This document shows, one piece after another, positions 22,703 through 33,646 of a stretch of DNA of 53,331 nucleotides (position 1 is its first letter; the number at the start of each line of letters is the position of its first letter). A program made the translations under genes and the position numbers. Under the pieces are notes generated by a model. The model was not told the origin of the DNA. It made no database searches and saw only the letters and a list, made by a program, of their open reading frames with translations. The DNA comes from Clostridia bacterium (lineage in GTDB: Bacteria > Bacillota > Clostridia > Christensenellales > CAG-138), in the NCBI GenBank assembly GCA_017438865.1, contig JAFRUN010000062.1, positions 1-53,331 on the forward strand, written 5' to 3'.

Positions 22703-24565
22703 TTATTTCAGCGCTTCCTGCATCGCGTCCTCGCGGTACTGATGCATATAGAGATCGCGGTAGTAGCCGCCCTTTCCGAGCAGCGTCTCGTGATCGCCCT
22801 CCTCGACGATCGCGCCGTTCCGGATCACAAGAATGCGGTCGGCGTTCCGGATGGTGGAAAGGCGGTGCGCCACCACGATGCTCGTGCGTCCTCTGAGAAC
22901 CTCGGTGATCGCGCTCTGGATCAGCTGCTCGGTCTCCGTGTCGATCGAGCTCGTCGCTTCGTCGAGCACGAAAATCTGCGGATCGGCAAGGATGACGCGC
23001 GCAAACGAGATCAGCTGCTTCTGTCCGGTGGACAGCCGCACGCCGCCTTCGCCGACCTCGGTGTCGTAGCCCTTCGGCTGGCGCTCGATGAACTCGTCCG
23101 CATGGACCATCGCCGCCGCGCGGCGCACGCTTTCCTCGTCCGCGTCCGGTCTGCCGAAGCAGATGTTCTCGCGGATCGTGCCGGAGAACAGGTGCGGGCT
23201 TTGCAGAACATAGCCCAGCGACGACTGGAGCCAAAGCTGCGAGCGTTCGCGGTAATCCTTTCCGTCGATCAGGATACGTCCTTTTTTCGGCTCGTAGAAG
23301 CGGCAGATGAGGTTGACGATCGTGGACTTGCCCGCGCCGGTCTCGCCGACGAGCGCGACGGTCTCGCCCGCGCGGATGTGCAGGTTGAAGTCCTTGAGCA
23401 GCGGTTCGCTTTCCTTGTAGAAGAAGTCCACATGGTCGAACGTGATATCGCCCGCGATCGGCTCCCAGTTCCCGCGCTTCGGATCCATGGAGGTTCCGTA
23501 TTTCGCTTCGGCTTCCGGCGTGTCTTTGACCTCGGATTCCGTGTCGATCAAGCTCAATACGCGCTCCGCGCTCGCCTGCGCGCTCTGCATATCGGCAAAG
23601 ATGCCCGCAAGCATCTGGATCGGATCGAACAGACTCGACGCGTAATTGATGAACGAGACGAGCGTGCCCGCGGTGATCACGCCGAGAAACGTTTCCGAAC
23701 CGCCGATGGTCGCCTGCACGCCCGCGCCGCCGAAGATCAGCGCAAGGGACGTTCCGACCGCGCCGAGCGAAACGACGAGGGGGAAGAAGGTCGCGGACAG
23801 AACGGACGCTTTCACGCTTGCCTTGCGCATATCGGACGTGATCGTTTCAAACTCCGCGGCGTTCTGTTCTTCGCGCACGAGCGTCTTGGTCGTCATGGCG
23901 CCCATGATGCCCTCGTTGAACGCGCTCGTGATGCGCGAATTGTGTTTTCTCGCGACGCGCTGGTAACGGAGGATCCTGCGCTGCAGATACAGCGAAACGA
24001 CCGCAAGCGGGGGACTGATGATCATCACGATGAGCGCGAGCTTCCAGTTGAACCAGAACATCGCGCCGAAGCAGAACAGCATATAAAAGCCCGCCCACAT
24101 GAAGTCGGTGATGCTCCATGCGATCATGTCGGAAAGCCGTGCGACGTCGCTGACCATGCGCGCCATCAGATAACCCGCGGAGGTCTTGTCATAGAACGAG
24201 AACGACAGCGTCTGCAGCTTCCGGTACGCCTCCTGACGGATCGCATAGGAGATCGCCATCTCCATTTCGCCGGACCGCCCGATGAACCGCATGGTGCAGA
24301 AGCCCTGCAGCACGACGAGCGCGACGTAGATCGCAAAGAACAGCCAGATCCCGTCGGCGGTCGGCTCGGCGTTCGGACGCACGAAATGGTCGATCGCAAA
24401 GCGCGTCAGGATCGGATACAGCGTGTCGATGATCGCGACGGCAAGCATGCTGATAAGGATGCGGACGAACAGCGCGCGGTTTCGCATCGCGTACCCGAAC
24501 AGCCGTTTCCAGAGCCGGGAATCCATCTTTTCCTCCCGATCGAATACTTCCTCTTCATAACTCAT
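22703..24565 (-). CDS. ABC exporter half-transporter, catalytic-site subunit
   Basis: A 620-residue type IV ABC exporter subunit with six membrane helices (about 30-320) and an ATPase domain. Walker A is GETGAGKST, Walker B FVLDEATSSID with the catalytic Glu, and the switch VAHRLST. The signature, however, is LSTGQ instead of LSGGQ. With its partner, which has a good signature but an altered Walker B, it should form one working and one degenerate ATP site, as in heterodimeric TM287/288, LmrCD and BmrCD. The substrate is unknown (drug, lipid or peptide). Its ATG overlaps the partner stop by ATGA. Confidence 0.92.
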   Translation of the reverse strand: MSYEEEVFDREEKMDSRLWKRLFGYAMRNRALFVRILISMLAVAIIDTLYPILTRFAIDHFVRPNAEPTADGIWLFFAIYVALVVLQGFCTMRFIGRSGEMEMAISYAIRQEAYRKLQTLSFSFYDKTSAGYLMARMVSDVARLSDMIAWSITDFMWAGFYMLFCFGAMFWFNWKLALIVMIISPPLAVVSLYLQRRILRYQRVARKHNSRITSAFNEGIMGAMTTKTLVREEQNAAEFETITSDMRKASVKASVLSATFFPLVVSLGAVGTSLALIFGGAGVQATIGGSETFLGVITAGTLVSFINYASSLFDPIQMLAGIFADMQSAQASAERVLSLIDTESEVKDTPEAEAKYGTSMDPKRGNWEPIAGDITFDHVDFFYKESEPLLKDFNLHIRAGETVALVGETGAGKSTIVNLICRFYEPKKGRILIDGKDYRERSQLWLQSSLGYVLQSPHLFSGTIRENICFGRPDADEESVRRAAAMVHADEFIERQPKGYDTEVGEGGVRLSTGQKQLISFARVILADPQIFVLDEATSSIDTETEQLIQSAITEVLRGRTSIVVAHRLSTIRNADRILVIRNGAIVEEGDHETLLGKGGYYRDLYMHQYREDAMQEALK

Positions 24566-26382
24566 GCCTGCTCACCTCCCTCCGCGTGAAAATCCTGGAT
24601 CTCGGCGATCCGCCTGTAAAGCCCGTCCTCCCGGATCAGCTCGGCGTGCGTGCCCTGCTGCACGAGCTTGCCGCGGTCGAGCACGAGGATCGTGTCCGCC
24701 TCTTTGAGCGTGGTGATCCGGTGCGAGATGATGAACAGGATCCCGCTGCCGTGATGACGGCGCAGCGCGTCGCGTATCTTCGCGTCGGTCTCGGTGTCGA
24801 CCGCGCTCATGGAATCGTCGAAAATCATGATCGGCGCCTTCTGCATCAGCGCGCGCGCAATGGCGACACGCTGCTGCTGTCCGCCCGAAAGCGTCACGCC
24901 GCGTTCGCCGACGACGGTATCGTAGCCGTCGGCAAACTTTTCGATCACGTCGTGCACCGCCGCTTCCCGCGCGGCGTTATACAGCTCTTCCTCGGTCGCC
25001 TCCGGCGCGGTCAGCAGAATGTTCTCACGGATCGAACGCGAGTACAGGAACGGCTCCTGCAGAACGATCGCGATGTTTTTGCGCAGCAGCGCGTGATCGA
25101 TGTCGTTGATCGGCGTGCCGTTGATCGTGATCTCGCCGCCCGTGACGGTATAGAGCCGCTGCAGAAGCTGCACCAGCGAGCTCTTGCCGCTGCCGGTGCT
25201 GCCGAGAATGCCGACGGTCTGCCCGGCTTTCGCGGTGAAGCTGATGTCGTCGAGGACGTCGTTCGGCGTATCGTAGCCGAAGGTCACATGACGGAACGTA
25301 ATGTCGCCGGAAAGGTCGCAGTCGGACAGATCCCTGCCCGGTTCGGTCTCGTCCCCGGCGTTCATGATCTCGTTGAGACGGTCGAGCGACACCGTCGCCT
25401 TGCCCATGTCCGCAAGCACGCGTCCGAGCTGACGCACCGGCCAGGTCAGACGGCTCGTCAGCGACAGAAACAGATAGATATCGCCGAGCGAGAACGGGTT
25501 CGCCGTCTCGCGCGTTCTGACGTAGAACAGGATGCCGAACACCAGCGAGAACGCGATCTGGATATAGCCGATCGCATCGGAGCTGCCCCAGTAGAAGCCG
25601 AGAAGGTTCACGAGCCGGATGTTCTTTTTGCAGAAGTCGCCGTTGAGCCGCGTGAACTTGTCGAACTCGGCGCGCTGCTGTCCGAACGCGCGCACCACGC
25701 GCACGCCGGTCAGATTCTCCTGCACGGCGGTCGAAAGCGCGCCCTCCGCTTCGTCGACCTCTGTGAAATACTTGCGCACATAGCGGAAGTACAGGAAGCT
25801 CGACGCGGTGAGGATCGGCATGGACGCCATCGAAATCAGCGCCATTTCCCAGCGGATCGCGAACATCAGCGCGGCGGCGACGCAGAACATCACCGCAATG
25901 CGCACGATCTCCATCAGCTGGTTCGTGACGAACTGACGGACTGTATCGACGTCCGACGTGCACCGCTGCACGAGGTCGCCGGTCGAAATGTGCTTGTGAT
26001 AGTCGTAGGGGACGGCGTTCAGCTTGCGGTAGAGCTTATCGCGCATGACCTTCGCCATGTGCTCCGCACCCTTTGCAATGTTCTTGCGGCGCAAAAAGAT
26101 AAACACGCCTTCAAGCACCGTGAACAGGAAGAAGAACGCGCCGCACACCCAGTAATTCCGGCTGACGGGGCCGAGCGATTTCAGCCATTGAAACAGCGGT
26201 TCGGGGATCGACGGCTCCTTGCCGAGCAGCACCCAGTCGAGCGTATAGCTCGTCACGATCGAGGCGCAGTACAGCGACACGATCCCGAGAACGACCTCGA
26301 ACGCGCTGACGATAAAGTATCTCCGCGCTCCGTGCAGAGCGGGCAGGAACAGCGGTTGATAGCGATTGCTTGTTTTCTTCAT
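24562..26382 (-). CDS. ABC exporter half-transporter, degenerate-site subunit
   Basis: A 606-residue partner of the following gene. Six membrane helices precede an ATPase with Walker A GSTGSGKSS, canonical signature LSGGQQQRVAIARAL, and Walker B IMIFDDSMSAVD in which Asp replaces the catalytic Glu. This pairing pattern (Asp here, LSTGQ in the partner) is diagnostic of asymmetric heterodimeric exporters. The start codon directly abuts the priA stop (TAAATG) and AGGAGATG lies inside the priA end, so the exporter is translated as part of the priA transcript. Nothing links it to the RiPP island, which is 19 kb away. Confidence 0.92.
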   Translation of the reverse strand: MKKTSNRYQPLFLPALHGARRYFIVSAFEVVLGIVSLYCASIVTSYTLDWVLLGKEPSIPEPLFQWLKSLGPVSRNYWVCGAFFFLFTVLEGVFIFLRRKNIAKGAEHMAKVMRDKLYRKLNAVPYDYHKHISTGDLVQRCTSDVDTVRQFVTNQLMEIVRIAVMFCVAAALMFAIRWEMALISMASMPILTASSFLYFRYVRKYFTEVDEAEGALSTAVQENLTGVRVVRAFGQQRAEFDKFTRLNGDFCKKNIRLVNLLGFYWGSSDAIGYIQIAFSLVFGILFYVRTRETANPFSLGDIYLFLSLTSRLTWPVRQLGRVLADMGKATVSLDRLNEIMNAGDETEPGRDLSDCDLSGDITFRHVTFGYDTPNDVLDDISFTAKAGQTVGILGSTGSGKSSLVQLLQRLYTVTGGEITINGTPINDIDHALLRKNIAIVLQEPFLYSRSIRENILLTAPEATEEELYNAAREAAVHDVIEKFADGYDTVVGERGVTLSGGQQQRVAIARALMQKAPIMIFDDSMSAVDTETDAKIRDALRRHHGSGILFIISHRITTLKEADTILVLDRGKLVQQGTHAELIREDGLYRRIAEIQDFHAEGGEQA

Positions 26383-28620
26383 TTAAAACATCTCCTGCGG
26401 ATTGATCTCCAGCTGCGTTTCGGCGCAGACGTCGCGATGCGCGTCGTGGAACGCCGTCACGGTGCGTACCGCGTCCTTCAGCCGCTTCGTGCGCAGCAAC
26501 TTGATCAGAATCTGATACCGGGTATAGCCCGAGATCCGGGATATCGGCGCCTCCGCCGCAACAAGCAGCAGAAGGTCCAGCTTACCGTCCTCTCCGAGCG
26601 CGGCGCGCAGCTCCGTTTCGAGCGCTTTTGCGTAATCGAGACAGGCGCGTTCCGCGTTCCGCTCGTCCCTGTCGGCAAAGACGATGCGAAGGAAGAGCGA
26701 GAACGGGGGATAGAGCATCTTTTTTCGTTCGGCGATCTCATAGTGATAGAAGCTCACATAATCCTGCGCCTTCGCAAAGCGGATGATCGGATGGTTCGGT
26801 TCATAGGTCTGCAGAACGACGCGTCCCGGCAGATTGTCGCGTCCCGCGCGTCCCGCGACCTGCGTCAGAAGCTGGAACGTGCGTTCCGGCGCGCGGTAGT
26901 CCGGCAGGTTCAGCGTCGTATCCGCCGCGACCACGCCGACGAGCGTGACGTTCGGGAAATCATGTCCCTTCGCGATCATCTGCGTGCCGATCAGCACCTG
27001 CGCCTCGCCGCGGTGGAATGCGGAGAGCAGCTTTTCGTAACTGCCCTTTTCGCGCATCGTGTCCGTGTCCATGCGGAGCGTCCTTGCGGCGGGAAACAGC
27101 TTGTGCACCGCTTCCTCGACCTGTTCCGTGCCGATCCCGAACTGCTTGATAAACGGTTTTTTGCAGTTCGGACACTCCTTCGGCAGCGGCTTCACCGCGC
27201 CGCAGTAGTGACAGCGCGTGCGCGATTCCGACTTGTGATACGTCATCGAGATGTCGCAGTTGTCGCACTTCAGCACATACCCGCAGTTGCGGCAGCTTAC
27301 GAACGTCGCGTAGCCGCGGCGGTTGATGAACAGCATCGCCTGCTGATTCGCGGCAAGACATTCGCTCAGACGCTCCGTCAGCCGGTCGGAAAAGATGCTG
27401 TTGTTGCCCATCAGCAGCTCGTCGCGCATATTGACGACCTCGACGGTCGGCAGCGGACGCCCCGCCACGCGGTCGGGAAGCTCTAAAAGCCGGTATTTTC
27501 CGGAAAGCGCGCGGGTATAGCTCATCATGGACGGTGTGGCGCTGCCGAGCACCAGCGCGCCCTGCGCGGTTTTGACGCGCCGCGCGGCGACCTCGCCGGC
27601 AAGATAGCGCGGCTGCGTTTCGCTCTGGTAGCTCGATTCGTGCTCCTCGTCGATGATGATCAGCCCGAGCCGTTCAAGCGGCGCGAAGACCGCGCTGCGC
27701 GCGCCGATGACGATGTCGGCAAGACCGAGACGGATGCGCCGCCATTCGTCGAACCGTTCTCCGGCGGAAAGACGGCTGTGCAGCACCGCGATCCGTTCGC
27801 CGAACCGGTCGGTAAACCGCCCGACGGTCTGCGGCGTCAGAGAGATCTCCGGCACCAGCACGATCGCCTGCCGGTTGAGCGCAAGACAATCCTCGATCGC
27901 CCGGAGATAGACCTCGGTCTTCCCGCTGCCGGTCACGCCGTGCAGCAGAAACACGTCGCCCGCGCCGCGCATCACGCCTTTTCGGATCGCGTCCGCGGCG
28001 CGGTTCTGCGCTTCGGTCAGTTCGTATTCGGGCGTGTGCAGCCGGATCTTTCCGGGACGGCGAAACACCGTTTCGTTTTTTTCGATCAGAAAGCCCTTGC
28101 GGACGAGCGCGCTGACCGCGGCGGCCGCGCCGGGGCAGAAGGCGTTGAGATCGGGGACCGACGCTTCCGCGCCGATCTTTGCGACAAGCTCGTACACGCG
28201 CTTCTGTGCGGGCGCGTTCTCCAGCGTGTCGAGCACGGACTGCACGTCGGCGCCTTCGGGGACCATCACGGTGCGGACCTTCTTTTCTTTGATCCGCATG
28301 CCGCGCATCTGCGCCGGGATCATCAGCCGGAGCGCGTCGACGAACAGGCAGTGATAGGATTCCTTCATCCATTCCGCGAGCGCGATCTGTTCCGGCAGAA
28401 CGACGGGATACCGTTCGACGATCTTTGCGATATCCTTGATTTCCGGATAGTCCGCCGAATTTCTGAGCGCGACGACAAAGCCCTCCTTCGTGCGGTCGCC
28501 CTGCCCGAACGGCACCAGCACATGGTGCCCGACGGAAACGGGGAGCCCCTCGGGAATGCGATAGGTGAACCGGCGGTCCACTGCGGTATGCGCGATGTCG
28601 ACGATCACTTCGGCAAACAT
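26383..28620 (-). CDS. priA: Primosomal protein N' (replication restart helicase PriA)
   Basis: A 745-residue 3'-to-5' DNA helicase that rebuilds replication forks. The N-terminal 3'-DNA-binding domain (about 1-100) begins EVIVDIAHTAVDRRFTYRIP. Helicase motifs include HGVTGSGKTEVYL, LVPEISLTPQ, IIDEEHESSYQ (DEEH box) and GSATPS. The zinc domain is dense in cysteine pairs (CRNCGYVLKCDNC, CHYCG, CPNCKK). The C-terminal half has GTQMIAKGHDFPNVTLVG and QVAGRAGR. Usual length. A terminator-like hairpin separates it from rpoZ, so it may be expressed below the level of the upstream genes or from readthrough. Confidence 0.96.
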   Translation of the reverse strand: MFAEVIVDIAHTAVDRRFTYRIPEGLPVSVGHHVLVPFGQGDRTKEGFVVALRNSADYPEIKDIAKIVERYPVVLPEQIALAEWMKESYHCLFVDALRLMIPAQMRGMRIKEKKVRTVMVPEGADVQSVLDTLENAPAQKRVYELVAKIGAEASVPDLNAFCPGAAAAVSALVRKGFLIEKNETVFRRPGKIRLHTPEYELTEAQNRAADAIRKGVMRGAGDVFLLHGVTGSGKTEVYLRAIEDCLALNRQAIVLVPEISLTPQTVGRFTDRFGERIAVLHSRLSAGERFDEWRRIRLGLADIVIGARSAVFAPLERLGLIIIDEEHESSYQSETQPRYLAGEVAARRVKTAQGALVLGSATPSMMSYTRALSGKYRLLELPDRVAGRPLPTVEVVNMRDELLMGNNSIFSDRLTERLSECLAANQQAMLFINRRGYATFVSCRNCGYVLKCDNCDISMTYHKSESRTRCHYCGAVKPLPKECPNCKKPFIKQFGIGTEQVEEAVHKLFPAARTLRMDTDTMREKGSYEKLLSAFHRGEAQVLIGTQMIAKGHDFPNVTLVGVVAADTTLNLPDYRAPERTFQLLTQVAGRAGRDNLPGRVVLQTYEPNHPIIRFAKAQDYVSFYHYEIAERKKMLYPPFSLFLRIVFADRDERNAERACLDYAKALETELRAALGEDGKLDLLLLVAAEAPISRISGYTRYQILIKLLRTKRLKDAVRTVTAFHDAHRDVCAETQLEINPQEMF

Positions 28621-28633
28621 GTTTCGTTCCTAT

Positions 28634-28662
28634 AAAAAATGCCCGTCGCGAACGCAACGGGC
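28634..28662 (-). terminator. Terminator-like hairpin between rpoZ and priA
   Basis: Read on the minus strand: GCCCGTTGCG, a TTCG loop, CGACGGGC, then A and six T. It lies in the 55-nt gap after rpoZ. No clear new promoter is seen before priA, so partial readthrough is likely. Confidence 0.75.
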
Positions 28663-28675
28663 GGAAAGACGGGCG

Positions 28676-28870
28676 TCAACCCTCTTTCGGTGCGTTCAGA
28701 ATCAGCTTATCGTGGTACAGTTCGTCCACGGCCATCGAAACGGGCTTGCTGGTGCCGAGCTTCTCCGGATGATCCTGGAGCTGACGCGCGCGCTGCGCAA
28801 CGGCAGTCACGAGCATATAGCGGCAGCCCGCTTTTTCCACCAGCTCGTTCAGAGAAGGATAATTCATCAT
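28676..28870 (-). CDS. rpoZ: RNA polymerase omega subunit
   Basis: A 64-residue protein that helps assemble RNA polymerase by holding the beta-prime subunit. It opens MMNYPSLNELVEKAGCRYML and has the family segment LVTAVAQRARQL followed by VSMAVDELYHDKL. It is at the short end for the family but complete. AGGAGG lies 9 nt before the first ATG, which overlaps the gmk stop (ATGATGA). Its place between gmk and priA is conserved. Confidence 0.92.
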   Translation of the reverse strand: MMNYPSLNELVEKAGCRYMLVTAVAQRARQLQDHPEKLGTSKPVSMAVDELYHDKLILNAPKEG

Positions 28871-29493
28871 ATCGTTTCGCCTCCTGTCAGTTTAGAGATC
28901 TGTTCCGTATTTCTTCCGGTGCGGCAGAGTTCCGCGGTCAGGATGGATTCCATCTCGGCGACCGCCTCGTCCACAACGTCGTTTACCACCATGTAGTCGT
29001 AGTTCGGCAGCATTTTGAGCTCGTCGAGCGCCGTCTTCGTGCGGACGTCGATCGACTCCTGCGTTTCTGTCCCGCGGCCGACGAGACGTTCCTTGAGGAT
29101 CCTGAGGGACGGGGGAGCGATAAACACCAGCACGGCGTCGGGGCAGGCGGCTTTGACCTTCATCGCGCCCTGCACGTCGATCTCGAGGATGACGTGGTTG
29201 CCCTTTTCGCGCTCCGCCTCCACAAACGCTTTCGGCGTGCCGTAGTAGTTCATGCCGAACACGTGCATATACTCGAGGAAGGCGTTTTCTTCGATCATGC
29301 GGTCGAACTCGTCCTTCGTCCTGAAGAAGTAGTGCACGCCGTCGATCTCGCCGGGGCGCGGCGCGCGCGTCGTTGCGGAGACCGACATCCGGATCTCGGG
29401 GTGCTTCGCCATCAGCGCCGCGTTGACGGTCCCTTTGCCGACGCCTGCCGGACCGGACACGACGAGCAGAAGCCCTTTCTTCTTTCTTGCCAT
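28867..29493 (-). CDS. gmk: Guanylate kinase
   Basis: A 208-residue enzyme converting GMP and ATP to GDP and ADP. P-loop GPAGVGKGT, GMP-binding SVSATTRAPRPGEIDGVHYFF, and the segment GNHVILEIDVQGAMKVK are all typical. The C-terminal helices end with a short acidic tail. It lies 10 nt downstream of remA. Confidence 0.96.
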   Translation of the reverse strand: MARKKKGLLLVVSGPAGVGKGTVNAALMAKHPEIRMSVSATTRAPRPGEIDGVHYFFRTKDEFDRMIEENAFLEYMHVFGMNYYGTPKAFVEAEREKGNHVILEIDVQGAMKVKAACPDAVLVFIAPPSLRILKERLVGRGTETQESIDVRTKTALDELKMLPNYDYMVVNDVVDEAVAEMESILTAELCRTGRNTEQISKLTGGETI

Positions 29494-29503
29494 AAAACGC
29501 TCC

Positions 29504-29767
29504 TTATCCTTCCGCGCTCCATTCGGCGTTCAGCCGCCGCGCGATGGTTTCCGATTGCAGTGCCGACAGAACGACGTGCCCGCTGTCCATGACGAGCACG
29601 GCGCGCGTCTTGCGTCCGCAGCTCGCGTCGATGAGCAGCCGGCGGTCGCGCGCATCCTGAATGAGACGCTTGACCGGTGCGGAGTCCGGCGTGATCACGG
29701 CGACGATGCGCGAACCGGAAACGATGTTTCCGAATCCGACCGATACGAGTGCAGAATTGTCCGTCAT
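29504..29767 (-). CDS. remA: RemA/DUF370 family DNA-binding regulator
   Basis: An 87-residue protein matching RemA (YlzA), which in Bacillus subtilis activates extracellular matrix genes by wrapping promoter DNA. The conserved core is nearly complete: [53 protein letters not shown] and [13 protein letters not shown]. The start at 29767 follows GGAGTGA. The gene sits between yicC and gmk, its standard place. Its targets in this organism are unknown. Confidence 0.92.
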   Translation of the reverse strand: MTDNSALVSVGFGNIVSGSRIVAVITPDSAPVKRLIQDARDRRLLIDASCGRKTRAVLVMDSGHVVLSALQSETIARRLNAEWSAEG

Positions 29768-29772
29768 GCCGC

Positions 29773-30648
29773 TCACTCCACGTTCTGGATCTGCTCGCGC
29801 AGCTTCTCGATCTCCGCCTTGCACGCGAGAACGGATTTCGTCAGCGCGGCGTCGTTCGCCTTGCTGCCGATCGTATTGCACTCGCGGTTCATCTCCTGCA
29901 CGATAAAGTCCATGTTGCGCCCGACCGGCTCGCTCGCCTCGAGATACGCGTGAAACTGCGCGATATGGCTTTTCAGCCGGACGAGCTCTTCGTCGATGCA
30001 GCAGCGGTCCGCGAACAGCGCGACTTCCGTTGCGAGCCGCGCACGGTCGATCTCCGTATCGGACAGAACCGCTTCGATGCGCTCATTGAGCTTTTGGCGG
30101 TACTCCTCGGCGACGAACGGCGCGCGGGCAAGGATCTGTTCGCGGTATGCGTCCATCGCATTGATGCCGGAAAGCAGCGCGGCTTTCAACCGTGCGCCTT
30201 CCGCAACGCGCATTTCGACGAGTCCGTCCAGCGCGAGCTCCGTCGCTTCCTTCGCAAGCGCGATAAGCGCGTCCGCATCCTCGTCGGAGGGGACGATCTC
30301 GGTCACGTCCGGCAGACGCAGAACGGTCGAAAGCGTCAGATCGTCGCGAAGATCCATCGTTTCATTTGCCGCTCTTGCGGCGGCGACGTATGCGGAAAGC
30401 AGCGTTTCGTCCACGCGAACGGTCTTCGCGTCGCTGCGCGTGTTGCGGTAGTTTACGAATACGTCGACGTGTCCGCGGGAAAGCCGCGAGGCGATCGTCG
30501 CGCGCAGCGTATCCTCGATGCAGGAGAGCACGCGCGGAAGACGCATCGAAACGTCCAGGAATCGATGGTTCACGCTCTTCAGTTCCACGGTCAGTTCGCG
30601 CCCCTCGCGAGCGGCGACGCCCTTGCCGTATCCGGTCATGCTTTTCAT
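29773..30648 (-). CDS. yicC: YicC/YloC-family endoribonuclease
   Basis: A 291-residue protein of the YicC family, shown in Escherichia coli and Bacillus to be an endoribonuclease. It begins [19 protein letters not shown] and contains [18 protein letters not shown]-like [18 protein letters not shown] and the C-terminal [21 protein letters not shown], both diagnostic. The start at 30648 follows GGAGGAAATGT; a 17-residue upstream extension would run into the promoter. First gene of the yicC-remA-gmk-rpoZ-priA operon. Confidence 0.94.
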   Translation of the reverse strand: MKSMTGYGKGVAAREGRELTVELKSVNHRFLDVSMRLPRVLSCIEDTLRATIASRLSRGHVDVFVNYRNTRSDAKTVRVDETLLSAYVAAARAANETMDLRDDLTLSTVLRLPDVTEIVPSDEDADALIALAKEATELALDGLVEMRVAEGARLKAALLSGINAMDAYREQILARAPFVAEEYRQKLNERIEAVLSDTEIDRARLATEVALFADRCCIDEELVRLKSHIAQFHAYLEASEPVGRNMDFIVQEMNRECNTIGSKANDAALTKSVLACKAEIEKLREQIQNVE

Positions 30649-30669
30649 ACATTTCCTCCGCAAATCCAA

Positions 30670-30699
30670 AGTATACCATATTCCGGTCCGAAAACACAA
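30670..30699 (-). promoter_or_regulatory. Promoter of the yicC operon
   Basis: An extended -10 TATGGTATACT (-10 hexamer at 30675-30670) lies about 22 nt before the yicC ATG, with a weak -35 TTGTGT at 18-nt spacing. It falls in the 83-nt gap after the AIR-synthase-like gene, in which I see no strong terminator. Confidence 0.6.
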
Positions 30700-30731
30700 G
30701 AGCAGAACCGGATAATTTTCGATATTTCGGC

Positions 30732-33646
<2,915 letters not shown>

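Noticed and set aside
22703-26382. ABC exporter as transporter for the RiPP product
   Set aside because: It is 17-19 kb away on the other strand, cotranscribed with priA, and lacks the N-terminal C39 peptidase domain of peptide-processing exporters.
24586-27486. A 966-codon plus-strand open frame across the ABC exporter and priA genes
   Set aside because: It lies antisense to three clearly recognisable genes, its product is dominated by Arg, Asp, His and Val as expected from a GC-rich shadow frame, and no ribosome site or domain is seen.
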